A stretch of DNA of 13,385 nucleotides, taken from positions 1-13,385 of the forward strand of contig CAZLZI010000025.1 in the NCBI GenBank assembly GCA_964563965.1, given 5' to 3'. The DNA is from CAZCAQ01 sp964563965 (GTDB lineage: Bacteria; Patescibacteriota; WWE3; UBA101185; UBA10185). How positions within the stretch are numbered: the first letter of the stretch is position 1; the number at the start of each line of letters is the position of its first letter. A program made the position numbers and the translations under genes. This document shows, piece after piece, positions 13,334 through 13,385 of this stretch. The notes beneath the pieces were generated by a model that worked only from the letters and a program-made list of their open reading frames with translations, had not been told where the DNA came from and made no database searches.

Positions 13334-13385
13334 GGGCCGTTAGCTTAGTTGGTAGAGCGCTTCCATGGCATGGAAGAGGTCAGCG
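13334..13385 (+). tRNA. tRNA-Ala(GGC), 3' part cut by the window edge
   Basis: Acceptor strand GGGCCGT (13334-13340), T8-A9, then the D arm (GCTT, loop with GG, AGC). The anticodon arm CTTCC-ATGGCAT-GGAAG places anticodon GGC at 13367-13369, which reads the Ala codon GCC. The variable loop AGGTC follows, and the T arm has just begun at the right edge. The alignment to bacterial tRNA-Ala is close throughout (GTAGAGCGC, AGGTCAGCG). The first base directly follows the obg stop, so the tRNA must be cut from the obg transcript or use a promoter inside obg. Confidence 0.92.

Noticed and set aside
13333..13340. tRNA-Ala starting one base earlier, at the G of the obg TAG stop
   Set aside because: Counting back from the D arm, T8-A9 fall at 13341-13342, which places base 1 at 13334. 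Starting at 13333 would give an eight-base acceptor strand.
1..13385. TGA recoded as glycine or tryptophan, as in some Candidate Phyla Radiation groups
   Set aside because: Every recognisable protein is full length under the standard code with no in-frame TGA, and Trp is encoded by TGG.
1..13385. CRISPR array, insertion sequence or phage module
   Set aside because: No regularly spaced direct repeats, transposase, integrase, target-site duplication or phage structural gene was seen.

Overview
The window looks like AT-rich bacterial chromosome carrying core information-processing and envelope genes, all on the plus strand. It is probably a streamlined lineage with a Gram-positive-like envelope. 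I lean towards Candidate Phyla Radiation (Patescibacteria), because genes are tightly packed, most starts lack a Shine-Dalgarno, familiar proteins are trimmed or degenerate (ClpC first ATPase domain, Rho N-terminus, Obg C-terminus), a small class F-like sortase is present, and disA is missing from a Firmicutes-type clpC-radA-yacL cluster. This placement is inference; a 16S rRNA or ribosomal-protein tree would settle it. All twelve genes whose 3' end is visible stop with TAA or TAG, never TGA. No in-frame TGA interrupts a recognisable protein, so nothing indicates a recoded code.

Layout. (1) 1-2267: three proteins I do not recognise. The first enters from beyond the left edge. The first two share a reading frame and are separated by a single TAG codon. 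The third has its own promoter-like sequence and the cleanest Shine-Dalgarno of the window. (2) 2332-8214: a likely operon. A promoter and a leader hairpin precede a four-domain S1 RNA-binding protein, then a ClpC-type unfoldase, RadA, and a membrane-anchored PIN-TRAM protein of the YacL family. ClpC/RadA overlap by one base and the other spacings are 7-8 bases. (3) 8215-8792: the only long stretch without a conventional gene. Its left part (8224-8359) folds into consecutive hairpins. Its right part has a near-consensus sigma-70 promoter, a 31-residue single-helix membrane ORF, and a long hairpin just before the sortase gene. (4) 8793-9476: a class F-like sortase, followed by an 18-bp hairpin. 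(5) 9583-13385: rho, a membrane-anchored LysM/M23 peptidoglycan hydrolase, obg, and a tRNA-Ala(GGC) that starts on the base after the obg stop and is cut by the right edge.

How they fit together. Block 2 combines translation (S1), protein quality control (ClpC), recombination (RadA) and a probable RNase (YacL-like). Blocks 4-5 combine surface-protein anchoring, transcription termination, wall remodelling and ribosome assembly. No mobile element, CRISPR array or phage module was seen. The least explained parts are the three unknown proteins, the structured 8224-8359 element, and the compact promoter/small ORF/hairpin unit at 8558-8788.
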